From assembly GCA_018109965.1 (NCBI GenBank), contig JAGBFE010000124.1:1-11272 (forward strand): a stretch of DNA of 11,272 bases, written 5' to 3'. Under the pieces are notes generated by a model that saw only the letters and a program-made list of their open reading frames with translations, was not told the DNA's origin and did no database searches. The DNA comes from Oscillospiraceae bacterium. GTDB lineage: Bacteria > Bacillota_A > Clostridia > Oscillospirales > Ruminococcaceae. Below, in pieces: positions 1 through 6,531 of the stretch (its first letter is position 1; the number at the start of each line of letters is the position of its first letter). A program made the position numbers and the translations under genes.

Positions 1-1013
1 ATAATCATATACTGTATTTCTTCTTTAAGCGCAAAGAAGTCAGCAGCCCCTGTCAGATATGTGTGATACTGTACTACAACATCAAGGCTGGAGGCATTGA
101 AATTGTCAAACCATACCATGATATTGTCTTTTTTGATGGAATCATATTCCATAAGTTTTGCTTTTATCTCGTCACATACCTTCTGTAATGTATCTTTTTT
201 GGTGCCATAAACAAGACCAATGGTAATTCTTGTTTTTCGCACATTCATTTTTGTCCAGTTTGTTACACTGTCGCCGCCAAGTTTTGAATTTGGGACAGAG
301 ATAAGAGCATTGTCAAAGGTTCTTATGCGGCAACTGCGGAAACTCATTTCCTCAACAATACCCTCCATGCCGGCAACGCTTATCCAGTCACCTACAGCAA
401 AAGGCTTGTCAAACAGTATTACAATACCGGAAAACAGATTGCTTGCAGTATCCTGTGCAGCCAATGCAAGCACAACACCGCCGATACCGAGACTGGCAAG
501 CAGGCCGGTAACATCAAAACCTACTTCTTTCAAAGCGATTGCACCTGTAAGGAAAATCACCAGAACTTTACCTATTTTGATAAAGAACATAAGCAGAGTT
601 TTGTTTTCGTTGTTTTCAAATTTTTTTGAAAAATGCTGTATACTGTCAACAAGGTTAACAGCAAGCATACCCACAAGAGCAATAACGGCAATTCGGTAAA
701 CTTTGACTGCAAAGGTATCAACAACGGCAGAAATTTCCGGACTGAAAGGCAAAAACATAACAGCGGCAAGCAAACCTGTAAACTGAATAAAGTTTTTTAT
801 TGGGTTTGCAAGGCTTTTGCTGATTGCATTTTTTATATTGTCATTCTGTTTTTTAAACAGCTTTCCGACAATAACGTCGGACTTTTTGCCAAGATAGTTG
901 CCAATGCCGTGTGATACAAAGTAAACAGCAATGGCAATAACGGTATAAGTAATCATTTCGGGAAATGCAGTATCGCCGAAAATCTTTAAATAAACATTTT
1001 CATAAAAATTCAT
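1..1013 (-). CDS. MscS-family small-conductance mechanosensitive ion channel (3' end outside window)
   Basis: Reading the minus strand from the ATG at 1013 gives 337 codons without a stop, running off the left edge. Hydrophobic segments lie near residues 20-35, 74-90, 104-122 and 145-165. They are followed by the MscS pore signature around residues 167-205: the GLLASLGIGGVVLALAAQD stretch, then NLFSGIVILFDKPFAVGDWI. The cytoplasmic beta domain follows, with FRSCRIRTFDNALISVPNS near 225-243. This combination is diagnostic of MscS channels, which open under membrane tension and release solutes on osmotic downshock. The extra transmembrane segment before the usual three fits the mid-size YkuT/YnaI-like members rather than minimal MscS; that is inference. 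The start is fixed by a GGAGG at 1024-1028. The gene is transcribed away from ribU, from its own promoter. Confidence 0.93.
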   Translation of the reverse strand, partial: MNFYENVYLKIFGDTAFPEMITYTVIAIAVYFVSHGIGNYLGKKSDVIVGKLFKKQNDNIKNAISKSLANPIKNFIQFTGLLAAVMFLPFSPEISAVVDTFAVKVYRIAVIALVGMLAVNLVDSIQHFSKKFENNENKTLLMFFIKIGKVLVIFLTGAIALKEVGFDVTGLLASLGIGGVVLALAAQDTASNLFSGIVILFDKPFAVGDWISVAGMEGIVEEMSFRSCRIRTFDNALISVPNSKLGGDSVTNWTKMNVRKTRITIGLVYGTKKDTLQKVCDEIKAKLMEYDSIKKDNIMVWFDNFNASSLDVVVQYHTYLTGAADFFALKEEIQYMI

Positions 1014-1035
1014 AGTAAAAATACCTCCGCAAAAT

Positions 1036-1064
1036 ATTTTATCAGCAAAAAAGAAATATATCAA
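1036..1064 (-). promoter_or_regulatory. Promoter of the MscS-family gene
   Basis: On the minus strand a TTGATA (1064-1059) stands 17 bases before TAAAAT (1041-1036). A TG one base upstream of the -10 makes it an extended -10 promoter. Transcription would begin near 1029, right at the Shine-Dalgarno, so the leader would be only about 16 bases. Predicted by eye. Confidence 0.55.
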
Positions 1065-1104
1065 TATTAAAGCTGTTTTTCACAAATTGTATTGGTCAAA
1101 GCAG

Positions 1105-1132
1105 TTGACATTTGTATATTAAGTGATATTAT
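1105..1132 (+). promoter_or_regulatory. Promoter of the ribU leader
   Basis: A perfect TTGACA at 1105-1110 is followed after 16 bases by TATTAT at 1127-1132. The site lies just upstream of the FMN riboswitch, so the leader RNA would start near 1139, a few bases before the P1 stem. Confidence 0.6.
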
Positions 1133-1144
1133 ATTAGCAGAAAG

Positions 1145-1257
1145 TCTGTTTCAGGGCGAGGTGCAATTCCTCACCGGTGGTAAAGCCCACGACCGCAATT
1201 TTGCGCTGATCTGGTGAAATTCCAGAGCCGACGGTACAGTCCGGATGAAAGATACAG
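1145..1257 (+). ncRNA. FMN riboswitch (RFN element)
   Basis: The conserved blocks of the FMN aptamer occur in order: CAGGGCGAGGTGCAATTCC at 1152-1170, ACCGGTGG then TAAAGCCCACGA at 1173-1192, GCTGATCTGGTGAAATTCCA near 1205-1224, and GCCGACGGTACAGTCCGGAT near 1227-1246. P1 pairs 1146-1152 (CTGTTTC) with 1251-1257 (GATACAG), with one mismatch. It lies between a promoter and a terminator hairpin ahead of ribU. FMN is therefore expected to bind, favour the terminator and reduce ribU expression. AAAGCCC at 1182-1188 is complementary to GGGCTTT in the 3' arm of the terminator, giving a possible antiterminator. Confidence 0.96.
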
Positions 1258-1275
1258 CTGTTTTTGTATGATTTT

Positions 1276-1310
1276 AAGCCCTGATTGTTATACAGTCAGG
1301 GCTTTTGTTT
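1276..1310 (+). terminator. FMN-controlled attenuator terminator upstream of ribU
   Basis: AAGCCCTGA (1276-1284) pairs perfectly with TCAGGGCTT (1296-1304) across an 11-base loop, followed by a T-rich tract (TTGTTTTT). It lies 19 bases after the aptamer and about 65 bases before the ribU start, the usual expression-platform position. The loop repeats the ATACAG (1290-1295) of the aptamer's P1 3' strand (1252-1257). Confidence 0.88.
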
Positions 1311-1373
1311 TTCAAAAGCTAACACTCTAAAAACAGACCTCTTATAATTATCATATTTTTGGAGGCTATCAAA

Positions 1374-1967
1374 ATGAAAAAAAGAACAGATACCAGAAAA
1401 CTCACATCCGTTGCAATGCTGTCGGCGGTTTCAACAGTGCTTATGTTTTTCAGTTTTAATGTTCCGCTTATGCCAAGCTTTATCAAAATGGATTTGTCAG
1501 AACTTCCTGCACTTATTGCATCCTTCACATTTGGTCCGGTGTCGGGTGTTACAGTGTGTCTTATCAAAAACCTTATCAACCTGTTTTTTACAACAACAGG
1601 CGGTGTAGGCGAACTTTCAAACTTTCTGCTGGGTACAATGTTTGTTTTTCCTGCAGGTTTTATCTATCAGAAAATGCGTACCAAAAAAGGTGCAATGATT
1701 GCATCTGTGATTGGTGCGGCAACAATGGCGGTGCTGTCAATTTTTACAAACTATTTTATCACATATCCTGTTTATGCAAATCTTATGGCACCAATGGAAG
1801 CTATTATAGGCGCATATCAGGCTATCAATCCTAATGTGGAAACTTTGATTGATGCACTTGTATGGTTCAATATGCCATACACCTTTGTCAAAGGTATGCT
1901 CAGCGTTGTCATCACAATGCTTATCTACAAACCGCTTGCACCAATACTCCGTGGTAAAAATCACTAA
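1374..1967 (+). CDS. ribU: RibU, riboflavin-binding S component of an ECF transporter
   Basis: A 197-residue, very hydrophobic protein with about six membrane segments, the usual size of ECF S components. The amino-terminal helix has the AxxxA spacing (A14, A18) that S components use to contact EcfT. Typical RibU sequence follows: MDLSELPALIASFTFGP at 39-55, then IKNL at 64-67 and TTGGVGELSNFLLG at 74-87. It captures riboflavin outside the membrane for import by the shared EcfT/EcfA energising module, which is not encoded here and is normally elsewhere in the genome. The ATG at 1374 is chosen because GGAGG at 1361-1365 sits 8 bases upstream; a TTG at 1359 would overlap that ribosome binding site. 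The FMN riboswitch upstream supports the substrate. No hairpin follows the stop codon; the metK promoter begins 8 bases later. Confidence 0.95.
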   Translation: MKKRTDTRKLTSVAMLSAVSTVLMFFSFNVPLMPSFIKMDLSELPALIASFTFGPVSGVTVCLIKNLINLFFTTTGGVGELSNFLLGTMFVFPAGFIYQKMRTKKGAMIASVIGAATMAVLSIFTNYFITYPVYANLMAPMEAIIGAYQAINPNVETLIDALVWFNMPYTFVKGMLSVVITMLIYKPLAPILRGKNH

Positions 1968-1975
1968 AAATACTG

Positions 1976-2004
1976 TTGACAAACTGTACATAATAACGTA
2001 TAAT
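1976..2004 (+). promoter_or_regulatory. Consensus promoter of the SAM-I/metK transcript
   Basis: A perfect TTGACA (1976-1981) and a perfect TATAAT (1999-2004) are separated by 17 bases, the ideal sigma-A arrangement. Transcription would start near 2011, about 15 bases before the SAM-I P1 stem. It starts only 8 bases after the ribU stop. Confidence 0.85.
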
Positions 2005-2025
2005 ATTATCCGCAAATTGAATTTA

Positions 2026-2122
2026 ACTTATTAAGAGTGACAGAGGGAATTGGCCCAGCGAAGTCCGGCAACCTGCATTGTGCAAGGTGCTAAATCCAAC
2101 GGTAAAAAACCGAGAGATAAGT
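2026..2122 (+). ncRNA. SAM-I riboswitch (S-box)
   Basis: The S-box core is clear: AGAGGGAATTGGCCC near 2042-2056, GAAGTCCGGCAACC near 2060-2073, AAGGTGCTAAATCCAACGG near 2084-2102, and ACCGAGAGATAAG at 2109-2121. P1 pairs 2026-2032 (ACTTATT) with 2116-2122 (GATAAGT) over seven pairs including one G-T, and P4 is the CGGT...ACCG hairpin around 2100-2112. SAM binding should stabilise P1 and allow the downstream terminator to form, so metK is shut down when its product is plentiful. Confidence 0.97.
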
Positions 2123-2129
2123 ATTTTAC

Positions 2130-2160
2130 AGCTCACAGGTTTTTGCCTGCGAGCTTTTTT
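2130..2160 (+). terminator. SAM-controlled attenuator terminator upstream of metK
   Basis: AGCTCACAGG (2130-2139) pairs with CCTGCGAGCT (2146-2155) with one A-C mismatch and a six-base loop, followed directly by a T run to 2160. It lies 7 bases after the aptamer and about 60 bases before the metK start. It is also the first hairpin that could stop transcripts coming through from ribU. Confidence 0.88.
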
Positions 2161-2218
2161 ATTGTTTAAAAAGTTAAGTTCTACATACAATTGTTATCAT
2201 TTTAAAGGAGAAAAGATT

Positions 2219-3364
2219 ATGGCAAAAATGTTATTCACATCTGAATCTGTAACTGAAGGTCATCCTGATAAAATCGCTGACCAGATTTCTGACGCAGTGC
2301 TTGACGCTATCCTTGCAAAAGACCCTAACGGCCGTGTTGCATGTGAAACAACAGTTACAACAGGTATGGTTTTCTGTATGGGCGAAATCACAACAAACTG
2401 TTATGTTGATTTCCCAAAAATCGCAAGAAAAGTAGTTGAAGAAATCGGCTACACACGCGCAAAATTCGGTTTTGACAGCGAAACTGTTGCTGTTCTCACA
2501 GCTATTGACGAACAGTCTGCTGACATTGCAATGGGCACAAACGACACAGTCGGCGGTGCAGGTGACCAGGGTATGATGTTCGGTTACGCATGTGACGAAA
2601 CACCTGAACTTATGCCAATGCCTATTTCTTTGGCACACAAACTTGCAAAAAGACTTGCAGAAGTAAGAAAAACAGGTGTTGTTGACTACCTCAGACCGGA
2701 CGGCAAAACACAGGTTACAATTGAATACAACGACGGTGTTCCTACAAGAGTTGACACAGTTGTTCTTTCCACACAGCACGGCCCGGAAGCAACACACGAA
2801 CAGATTGAAAAGGATATGATTGAATACGTTATCAAACCAATCATTCCTGCACATCTTCTCGACGAAAACACAAAATACCACATCAACCCAACAGGCCGTT
2901 TTGTTGTGGGCGGTCCACAGGGTGACTCCGGTCTTACAGGCAGAAAAATCATCGTTGATACATACGGCGGCTATGCACGTCACGGCGGCGGTGCTTTCAG
3001 CGGCAAAGACCCAACAAAAGTTGACCGCAGTGCTGCTTATGCTGCAAGATACGTTGCAAAAAACATCGTTGCAGCAGGTCTTGCAAAAAAATGTGAAGTT
3101 CAGATTGCTTACGCTATCGGCGTTGCAGAACCTGTTTCTGTTCTTGTTGACACATTCGGCACAAGCACAGTAAGTGAAGAAAAAATCTCCGAAGCAGTTT
3201 CCAAAGTATTTGACCTTCGTCCACAGGCAATCATCGAAACACTTGACCTCAGAAAACCAATCTACCGTCAGCTTGCAGCTTACGGTCACATCGGTCGTGA
3301 AGACCTTGGTGTTAACTGGGAAAAAACAGACAAAGTGGAAGCTTTGCTGGCAGCAGTTAAATAA
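2219..3364 (+). CDS. metK: S-adenosylmethionine synthetase
   Basis: A cytosolic enzyme that joins methionine and ATP to make S-adenosylmethionine, releasing phosphate and pyrophosphate. The product has 381 residues, against 384 for the E. coli enzyme, so it is full length. Visible signatures are the amino-terminal [16 protein letters not shown] (14-29), the methionine/ATP motif [12 protein letters not shown] (113-124) and the phosphate-binding [16 protein letters not shown] starting at 256. The ATG at 2219 is supported by AAGGAG at 2205-2210, 8 bases upstream. An in-frame start at 2078 would lie inside the riboswitch and is rejected. Expression is controlled by the SAM-I riboswitch, giving product feedback. 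Codon choice is strongly biased, as expected for a highly expressed gene. Confidence 0.99.
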   Translation: MAKMLFTSESVTEGHPDKIADQISDAVLDAILAKDPNGRVACETTVTTGMVFCMGEITTNCYVDFPKIARKVVEEIGYTRAKFGFDSETVAVLTAIDEQSADIAMGTNDTVGGAGDQGMMFGYACDETPELMPMPISLAHKLAKRLAEVRKTGVVDYLRPDGKTQVTIEYNDGVPTRVDTVVLSTQHGPEATHEQIEKDMIEYVIKPIIPAHLLDENTKYHINPTGRFVVGGPQGDSGLTGRKIIVDTYGGYARHGGGAFSGKDPTKVDRSAAYAARYVAKNIVAAGLAKKCEVQIAYAIGVAEPVSVLVDTFGTSTVSEEKISEAVSKVFDLRPQAIIETLDLRKPIYRQLAAYGHIGREDLGVNWEKTDKVEALLAAVK

Positions 3365-3395
3365 TCACAGGTTTGAATATTTATATAATGAAAAG

Positions 3396-3428
3396 TCCTC
3401 CGATATGTAAATATCGGGGGATTCTTTA
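3396..3428 (+). terminator. Terminator after metK
   Basis: TCCTCCGATAT (3396-3406) pairs with ATATCGGGGGA (3411-3421) around a GTAA loop, eleven pairs with one G-T, followed by TTCTTTAT. It separates metK from the glf unit. Confidence 0.85.
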
Positions 3429-3444
3429 TATGGATTATAATATA

Positions 3445-3473
3445 TAGCCAAAAGGACTTTATTGTGATATAAT
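3445..3473 (+). promoter_or_regulatory. Promoter of the glf operon
   Basis: A perfect TATAAT at 3468-3473 is preceded by TG one base upstream (extended -10). A weaker TAGCCA at 3445-3450 lies at 17-base spacing. It would give a leader of about 45 bases before the glf ATG. I see no operator or riboswitch in this leader. Confidence 0.5.
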
Positions 3474-3524
3474 ATACAATATATAGCTGTCAATTAAAAC
3501 AAATATATATAAACAGGTGATATT

Positions 3525-4637
3525 ATGTCAGTTAAAAAATACGATTATTTAATAGTAGGTGCAGGTCTTTACGGTGCAGTTTTTGCAAATGCAGCTACAA
3601 AAGCAGGCAAAAGCTGTCTTGTTATCGACAAACGTGACCATATAGCAGGGAATATATATACATACGAATGTGAGGGCATCAATGTACATCAGTACGGTGC
3701 ACATATTTTCCACACCAACAACAAACAGGTATGGGATTATGTAAATCAGTTTGCCGAGTTTAACCGCTATACAAACAGCCCTGTTGCAAATTATAAAGGC
3801 GAAATCTACAATCTGCCTTTCAATATGAACACCTTCAACAAAATGTGGGGGGTTATCACTCCGCAGCAGGCTGCAGAAAAAATTGAACAGCAGAGAAGAG
3901 AAGCAGGCATTACCGACCCGCAAAACCTTGAAGAACAGGCAATCAGTCTTGTAGGTACAGATATCTACGAAAAACTTATCAACGGTTACACACAAAAACA
4001 ATGGGGCAGACCATGTAAGGAATTGCCATCCTTTATCATCAAGCGACTGCCTGTGCGTTTTACATATGACAACAACTATTTCAATGCACTTTATCAGGGG
4101 ATTCCAATAGGCGGTTACACAAATATGGTAAAAAATATGCTGGGTGATGTTGAAGTAAAACTTGGTGTCAATTACCTTGAACACAGGGAAGAACTTGATG
4201 CACTTGCAGACAAAGTGGTTTACACAGGCCCTGTTGATGAATATTTCGGCTATTGTCTTGGTGCATTGCAGTACCGCAGTGTACGCTTTGAAACCGAAAC
4301 ATTGGATATGGAAAACTATCAGGGCAATGCGGTGGTTAACTATACCGACGCAGAAACTCCATATACAAGAATTATCGAGCATAAGCACTTTGAATTCGGT
4401 ACACAGCCAAAAACAATCATCAGCCGTGAATACAGTGCGGAGTGGAAGCAGGGTGATGAACCATATTATCCTGTTAATGATGAGGCAAACGGCACACTGT
4501 ATGCAAAATATAAGGAACTTGTAGACAAGCAAGCAAATGTAATATTTGGCGGCAGACTTGGCGAATACAAGTATTATGATATGGACAAGGTTATCGAAGT
4601 TGCACTCGATGTTGCAGCTGAAGAACTTCAAGTATAA
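3525..4637 (+). CDS. glf: UDP-galactopyranose mutase
   Basis: A 370-residue cytosolic flavoenzyme that interconverts UDP-galactopyranose and UDP-galactofuranose, the donor for galactofuranose in surface glycans. The amino terminus is a Rossmann FAD site (YLIVGAGLYG, 8-17), followed by VIDKRDHIAGN (33-43) and YGAHIFHT (57-64). Residues that by my alignment match catalytic or substrate residues of the Klebsiella enzyme are present: Y155 and W160 in YTQKQW, R174, R282 in TRIIEHKHF, R344 in FGGR, and Y350/D352 in YKYYDMD. Length is normal for the family. A modest AGGTGA at 3515-3520 precedes the ATG. It is followed after 43 bases by a nucleotidyltransferase gene in the same direction, probably co-transcribed. 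No glycosyltransferase or polysaccharide exporter is in the window. Confidence 0.97.
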   Translation: MSVKKYDYLIVGAGLYGAVFANAATKAGKSCLVIDKRDHIAGNIYTYECEGINVHQYGAHIFHTNNKQVWDYVNQFAEFNRYTNSPVANYKGEIYNLPFNMNTFNKMWGVITPQQAAEKIEQQRREAGITDPQNLEEQAISLVGTDIYEKLINGYTQKQWGRPCKELPSFIIKRLPVRFTYDNNYFNALYQGIPIGGYTNMVKNMLGDVEVKLGVNYLEHREELDALADKVVYTGPVDEYFGYCLGALQYRSVRFETETLDMENYQGNAVVNYTDAETPYTRIIEHKHFEFGTQPKTIISREYSAEWKQGDEPYYPVNDEANGTLYAKYKELVDKQANVIFGGRLGEYKYYDMDKVIEVALDVAAEELQV

Positions 4638-4680
4638 TTTGTTAATCGCGATTTAAATATATAATATAGGAGAAAAAACA

Positions 4681-5598
4681 ATGAAAACAACATTATTGAT
4701 TATGGCAGCGGGTATCGGTTCACGTTATGGCGGCGGCATCAAACAGTTGGCACAGGTTGGCCCAACAGGCGAAATTATTATGGATTATTCCATTTATGAT
4801 GCAATCAAGGCAGGCTTTAATAAAATCGTATTTATTATCCGCAAGGATATTGAAGATGATTTCAAGGTAATTATCGGTGAAAGAATTGAAAAAATCTGTA
4901 AGGAAATCGGTGTGGAAGTTGACTATACTTTTCAGAGTCTCGACGATATTCCTGAAGGTGTAAAAGTACCGGAAGGCAGAACAAAACCCTGGGGCACAGG
5001 CCAGGCAGTACTTGCTGCAAAGGATATTGTTAAAGAACCTTTTGCAGTTATCAATGCAGATGACTACTACGGCAAAGAAGCTTTTGCAAAAATTCACGAT
5101 TTCCTTGTGAGCGACCAGCTTAAACCAAATGCATTCTGTATGGCAGGTTTTATCCTTAAAAACACACTCAGTGACAACGGCGGTGTTACAAGGGGTATCT
5201 GCAAAGTTGATGAAAACGGATATCTTACCGATGTTGTGGAAACATCCGATATCGTAAAAGTTGCTGGTGGTGCACAGACAAAAGGTGTGGATGTTGACGT
5301 TGAAAGCCTTGTATCTATGAATATGTGGGGCCTTGCACCGGAATTTATGTCAACACTTGAAACAGGTTTTGAAGAATTTTTCAAAACAGTGGATGCAAAT
5401 CCGCTCAAGGCAGAATATCTTTTGCCAATCTACATTGGTCAGCTGCTCCGAGAAAACAAAGTTTCAGTTAAAGTTCTTTCCACAAAGGATACCTGGTTTG
5501 GCGTTACATATCAGGAAGACAAAGAATATGTGGTAAATGAATTCAAAAAACTTGTTGATGCAGGCGTTTACAATGCTGACCTGTTCAGTGACTTGTAA
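4681..5598 (+). CDS. Sugar-1-phosphate nucleotidyltransferase family protein (specificity unknown)
   Basis: A 305-residue protein of the NTP_transferase fold, which moves a nucleotidyl group from an NTP to a phosphorylated sugar or similar alcohol. The amino terminus carries the nucleotide-binding loop, LIMAAGIGSRYGGGIKQL (6-23), with R15 and K21 in the expected places. PWGTGQAV (103-110) follows, then VINADDYYG (123-131) with the acidic pair D127/D128 for metal binding. The carboxy-terminal third is predicted alpha/beta and has no hexapeptide repeats, so it is not a GlmU-like bifunctional enzyme. AGGAG at 4668-4672 sets the ATG. Its position right behind glf suggests it supplies or uses a UDP- or other NDP-sugar for the same glycan, but the substrate cannot be read from sequence. 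Glucose-1-phosphate and N-acetylhexosamine-1-phosphate are both possible. Confidence 0.85.
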   Translation: MKTTLLIMAAGIGSRYGGGIKQLAQVGPTGEIIMDYSIYDAIKAGFNKIVFIIRKDIEDDFKVIIGERIEKICKEIGVEVDYTFQSLDDIPEGVKVPEGRTKPWGTGQAVLAAKDIVKEPFAVINADDYYGKEAFAKIHDFLVSDQLKPNAFCMAGFILKNTLSDNGGVTRGICKVDENGYLTDVVETSDIVKVAGGAQTKGVDVDVESLVSMNMWGLAPEFMSTLETGFEEFFKTVDANPLKAEYLLPIYIGQLLRENKVSVKVLSTKDTWFGVTYQEDKEYVVNEFKKLVDAGVYNADLFSDL

Positions 5599-5612
5599 TT
5601 TGATAAAACTTA

Positions 5613-5642
5613 AAGGGTGGATATCATGTGATATCCACCCTT
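5613..5642. terminator. Bidirectional terminator between the converging glf unit and the XRE gene
   Basis: AAGGGTGGATATCA (5613-5626) and TGATATCCACCCTT (5629-5642) are perfectly complementary, 14 bases each. On the plus strand the stem is followed by TTATTCTATATATTC. On the minus strand it is followed by TAAGTTTTATC. It lies 14 bases after the nucleotidyltransferase stop and about 50 bases beyond the end of the oppositely oriented regulator. Confidence 0.85.
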
Positions 5643-5693
5643 ATTCTATATATTCATTGTGTGTTTACAGCTGTATTTTGTGTTTGTAAAAAA

Positions 5694-6416
5694 TCATCCG
5701 TGATTGTCTACAATAAGCATATTCATTTTCTGCCAGCGCTTGAGTTCTTTTGAGGTGAACAGCAAATGCTGTTTAAGTTCATCGGTGGCTTCCTGCGGGG
5801 TAAGTGTCACAAGGCATTTGAAAGCACAGGGCATAAGGTCGGCACTGGATATGCCGCAAAGCAAGCCTTCAGTAAAGTCACGCAGTTCCAGCGGGTTAAA
5901 AATGTACAGCAGGTCTTCTTCCAGTTTGTTGTACTGATTAACAAAAGAAAACCGTATCAGCGTGTCGCTGTACAGCACTTTGCCGCTGTAATAAACCTCG
6001 CTTACACGTCCTGTAGGTGTTACCGAACGTATTGAAAGGGAGGCTTCAAAACAACCGTCTTTTTCACTGTTTTTGTGTACATCGATAATTCCGTCTTTAA
6101 GTCGGTTGTATCTGCCGTCATAAAAATAAAAATACAGTCTTTCTGCGTAGAAAAACGGATTTCTGCCGCTGTAATCAACAGGAGAGACAGTCTTTGCCTT
6201 TTGCGGACGATAATCGGTTAGCTGGTTTAAATCAACTTCCAGCGCATCGCTGATATCATACAGTGTTTCTATATCAAGTGTTATTTCGCCTGTTTCGTAT
6301 TTGCTTACAGTTGCGCGGCTTTTGTGTATTGCATCAGCAAGCTGCTGCAGTGTCATACCTTTCATTCTTCGGTAATTTCTCACACGGGAACCGATGTGCA
6401 CATTTATTTCATTCAT
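5694..6416 (-). CDS. XRE-family transcriptional regulator with uncharacterised C-terminal domain
   Basis: A 240-residue protein. Residues 7-66 form a Cro/C1-type helix-turn-helix (GSRVRNYRRMKGMTLQQLAD, then HKSRATVSKYETGEITLDIE, then a third helix around LYDISDALEVDLNQL). This is a DNA-binding domain that normally works as a dimer. Residues 80-225 are not a domain I recognise. They are rich in aromatic and beta-forming residues early (NPFFYAERLYFYFYDGRYNR, 86-105) and helical at the end. They may sense a ligand, but that is inference. The ATG at 6416 has GGGGTG at 6425-6430 upstream. The gene is divergent from the NSS transporter, and three ACGAAACT motifs lie between them, so control of the transporter and of itself is likely. 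Confidence 0.88.
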   Translation of the reverse strand: MNEINVHIGSRVRNYRRMKGMTLQQLADAIHKSRATVSKYETGEITLDIETLYDISDALEVDLNQLTDYRPQKAKTVSPVDYSGRNPFFYAERLYFYFYDGRYNRLKDGIIDVHKNSEKDGCFEASLSIRSVTPTGRVSEVYYSGKVLYSDTLIRFSFVNQYNKLEEDLLYIFNPLELRDFTEGLLCGISSADLMPCAFKCLVTLTPQEATDELKQHLLFTSKELKRWQKMNMLIVDNHG

Positions 6417-6430
6417 TGTGAAAACACCCC

Positions 6431-6443
6431 AAAAGTTTCGTTA
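6431..6443 (-). promoter_or_regulatory. Candidate operator copy 1 (ACGAAACT motif, inside the XRE leader)
   Basis: Read on the minus strand the site is TAACGAAACTTTT. It differs by one base from copy 3 at 6545-6557 and shares the core ACGAAACT with copy 2. It lies immediately upstream of the regulator's Shine-Dalgarno, where bound protein could block its transcription or translation. Function is inferred from repetition and position. Confidence 0.45.
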
Positions 6444-6492
6444 AAATATACTTTTTTGAAAATTTAACAATGTCATATTCTGCAGTATACAT

Positions 6493-6521
6493 AATATACT
6501 AATAATTCTATCACAACGAAA
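6493..6521 (-). promoter_or_regulatory. Weak candidate promoter of the XRE gene
   Basis: On the minus strand TATATT (6498-6493) has a poor -35, TTTCGT (6521-6516), at 17-base spacing. The -35 falls inside operator copy 2, which would fit autoregulation. Support is mainly the -10 and the position. Confidence 0.3.
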
Positions 6522-6530
6522 CTATAGTTG
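6514..6530 (+). promoter_or_regulatory. Candidate operator copy 2 (ACGAAACT motif with palindrome)
   Basis: CAACGAAACTATAGTTG contains the shared ACGAAACT core and a perfect ten-base palindrome, AACTATAGTT, at 6520-6529. It lies midway between the divergent genes, over the candidate -35 of the regulator. Confidence 0.45.
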
Positions 6531-6531
6531 T

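Noticed and set aside
220..914. Plus-strand open frames across 220-914
   Set aside because: They are opposite the MscS-family gene, whose conserved pore motif is read on the minus strand; their sequences resemble nothing.
2078..2218. Amino-terminal extension of metK starting inside the leader
   Set aside because: It would translate the SAM-I aptamer and terminator, and the ATG at 2219 has a good ribosome binding site and matches the family's start.
2231..3289. A 352-codon open frame antisense to metK
   Set aside because: It is very rich in Cys, Phe, Val and Asn, the usual pattern of an antisense reading of a codon-biased gene, and metK on the other strand is certain.
3549..4631. A 360-codon open frame antisense to glf
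   Set aside because: Same reasoning: Cys- and Ile-rich nonsense composition, no family resemblance, and full overlap with a clear glf.
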